Below, piece by piece: positions 34,220 to 35,221 of a stretch of 35,221 nt of DNA. The stretch is from Sphingobacteriales bacterium (GTDB lineage Bacteria; Bacteroidota; Bacteroidia; UKL13-3). The DNA lies in the NCBI GenBank assembly GCA_021298155.1, contig JAJTEN010000023.1, forward strand, positions 1 through 35,221, given 5' to 3'. The translations under genes and the position numbers were made by a program. Below the pieces are notes generated by a model. The model worked only from the letters and a program-made list of their open reading frames with translations. It was not told the origin of the DNA and made no database searches. The stretch's first letter is position 1; the number at the start of each line of letters is the position of its first letter.

Positions 34220-35221
34220 TTAGGTTAATTCAGGTAATTGTTCAGGCTCATCGTATGACTCAGCATTAGACAACATTGTCATAGACATATACATAAGTAC
34301 CCCAAGAGGCGCCTGACCAAATACAGGGTTTCCAAAACTTGCGATAACAACCCCAAGGAAGCCACCATATAATGCAATGAGTTTTTGTCTGGAATCCGGA
34401 TTCTTTACCTTCCCAATATTTACTACCGCCATTACAATAACGAAAGATAAACTTAAAGCATAAATACTCAATCCAACTACCCCATTTTCAACCCATACCT
34501 TTACGAACCAACTATCTGTTGGTAAATCTACCAAGTAACTCTTTGGATAAAAACGACGCGCCCAAGAATCTGTAGTTCCAATACCCGAACCAAAGGGACG
34601 TGTTTTTAAATATATCCTCAGTTTATCTTGGTTAGATAAACGAACCAATAAGGAGGCCTCGTTTGGATCCAAAGCGGTTCGAATGCGATAAATTTGATAA
34701 TTTGAGTTACCGATATACGTAAACTTTAAAAACACGAATACCACCACAATAAAGGATATACCTGGCACCAAGATGCGGTAGTTTCTACTCATAAACAGGT
34801 AAGTAATTACCCCAAAGAATACAACGAATACAGGTCCTCTACTTCCCGAAGTTCCCATACCCACAATACAAATAACAAAACCAAGGAGATACCAAAACTT
34901 GGATGACAATTTCACAGGTCCTAAAGCCATCATCAGACTTAAAAATGCTGCATACGCCATGGTAACACCAAACTGACCTGCATCAGAGAAGAATGAAAAA
35001 GCACGTAACTGCCCACTTAACACGTGTGTTGTCTTTCCACCAGCTTCTAGCCAAGCATTTTCAAATGGATCGACACCAATTTTAATTTGTTTGAGTCCCC
35101 AGAAAGCACCAATTACACCCCAGAAAATAACGGCTCTTATAAAGCGATTCAAATGTTCTTTTTTATCGAACAATAATAAAGTTAAAGGTACCGTTTGAAT
35201 GGCATAAAATGACAAACCACG
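34220..35221 (-). CDS. O-antigen ligase/polymerase-like membrane protein (5' end outside window)
   Basis: The frame stays open to the window's right edge, and the usual family length is 400-480 aa, so the N-terminus is probably missing. About 330 residues are visible with seven or more membrane segments. GMGTSGSRGPVFVVFFGV and a large periplasmic loop with RPFGSGIGT and YPKSYLVDLPTDSWFVKVWVE fit the Wzy_C/O-antigen ligase fold. It may be either the WaaL ligase or a Wzy polymerase; sequence alone does not decide. It is first of six visible genes in the leftward operon. Confidence 0.8.
   Translation of the reverse strand, partial: RGLSFYAIQTVPLTLLLFDKKEHLNRFIRAVIFWGVIGAFWGLKQIKIGVDPFENAWLEAGGKTTHVLSGQLRAFSFFSDAGQFGVTMAYAAFLSLMMALGPVKLSSKFWYLLGFVICIVGMGTSGSRGPVFVVFFGVITYLFMSRNYRILVPGISFIVVVFVFLKFTYIGNSNYQIYRIRTALDPNEASLLVRLSNQDKLRIYLKTRPFGSGIGTTDSWARRFYPKSYLVDLPTDSWFVKVWVENGVVGLSIYALSLSFVIVMAVVNIGKVKNPDSRQKLIALYGGFLGVVIASFGNPVFGQAPLGVLMYMSMTMLSNAESYDEPEQLPELT

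Overview
The window looks like a chromosomal segment of a member of the Bacteroidota. It is AT-rich by eye. Many starts lack a Shine-Dalgarno sequence, and a TAnnTTTG-type -7 promoter element stands in front of at least nine genes. The gene content also fits the phylum: DUF5606, an orphan exosortase-F-associated-like membrane protein, fused isobutyryl-CoA mutase, an acyl-ACP desaturase, and a SpoT-Fur-PurA block. Most of the window is core metabolism. No prophage, CRISPR array or insertion sequence was seen.

Left part (1-8050): a decayed DUF1003 gene end, a tRNA-Arg(TCT) with its own promoter and terminator, a stand-alone GDP-mannose 4,6-dehydratase, an orphan REC-LuxR response regulator, a two-gene membrane operon (exosortase-F-associated-like protein plus a LIC_10190-like polytopic protein), and a leftward group of fumarylacetoacetate hydrolase-family protein, M23 endopeptidase-like protein and Bcp peroxiredoxin.

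Repeat zone (8100-8380): a compact cluster of inverted and direct REP-like repeats sits beside a GIY-YIG nuclease gene. One repeat copy has a 54-nt insertion containing a perfect 18-bp hairpin. This is the most unusual part of the window.

Middle part (8887-22360): an M3 oligopeptidase, DUF5606, a DUF481-like outer-membrane protein, icmF, pdxJ, then the leftward set spoT, Fur-family regulator and purA, tRNA-Leu(TAG), and trigger factor with a strong terminator.

Right part (22375-28967): acyl-ACP desaturase, TatD-like hydrolase, YqgE/AlgH protein, pdxH, a WecA/MraY-type glycosyl-1-phosphate transferase, rdgB with a conserved-looking unknown gene, and ilvE. Two vitamin-B6 genes (pdxJ, pdxH) and a PLP enzyme (ilvE) occur here, but not as one operon.

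Right end (28968-35221): a leftward operon for surface polysaccharide, in order of transcription O-antigen ligase/polymerase-like protein (cut by the window edge), GT2, membrane GT2, GT4, SAM methyltransferase, membrane GT2. The WecA-type enzyme could start lipid-linked glycan synthesis and gmd could supply GDP-4-keto-6-deoxymannose, but both lie apart from this operon, so the link is inference.

The layout is very compact. Two convergent pairs share a TTAA stop overlap, one pair abuts, and one divergent pair has only 5 bp between start codons. Several promoter boxes lie so near the start codon that leaderless mRNAs are likely.
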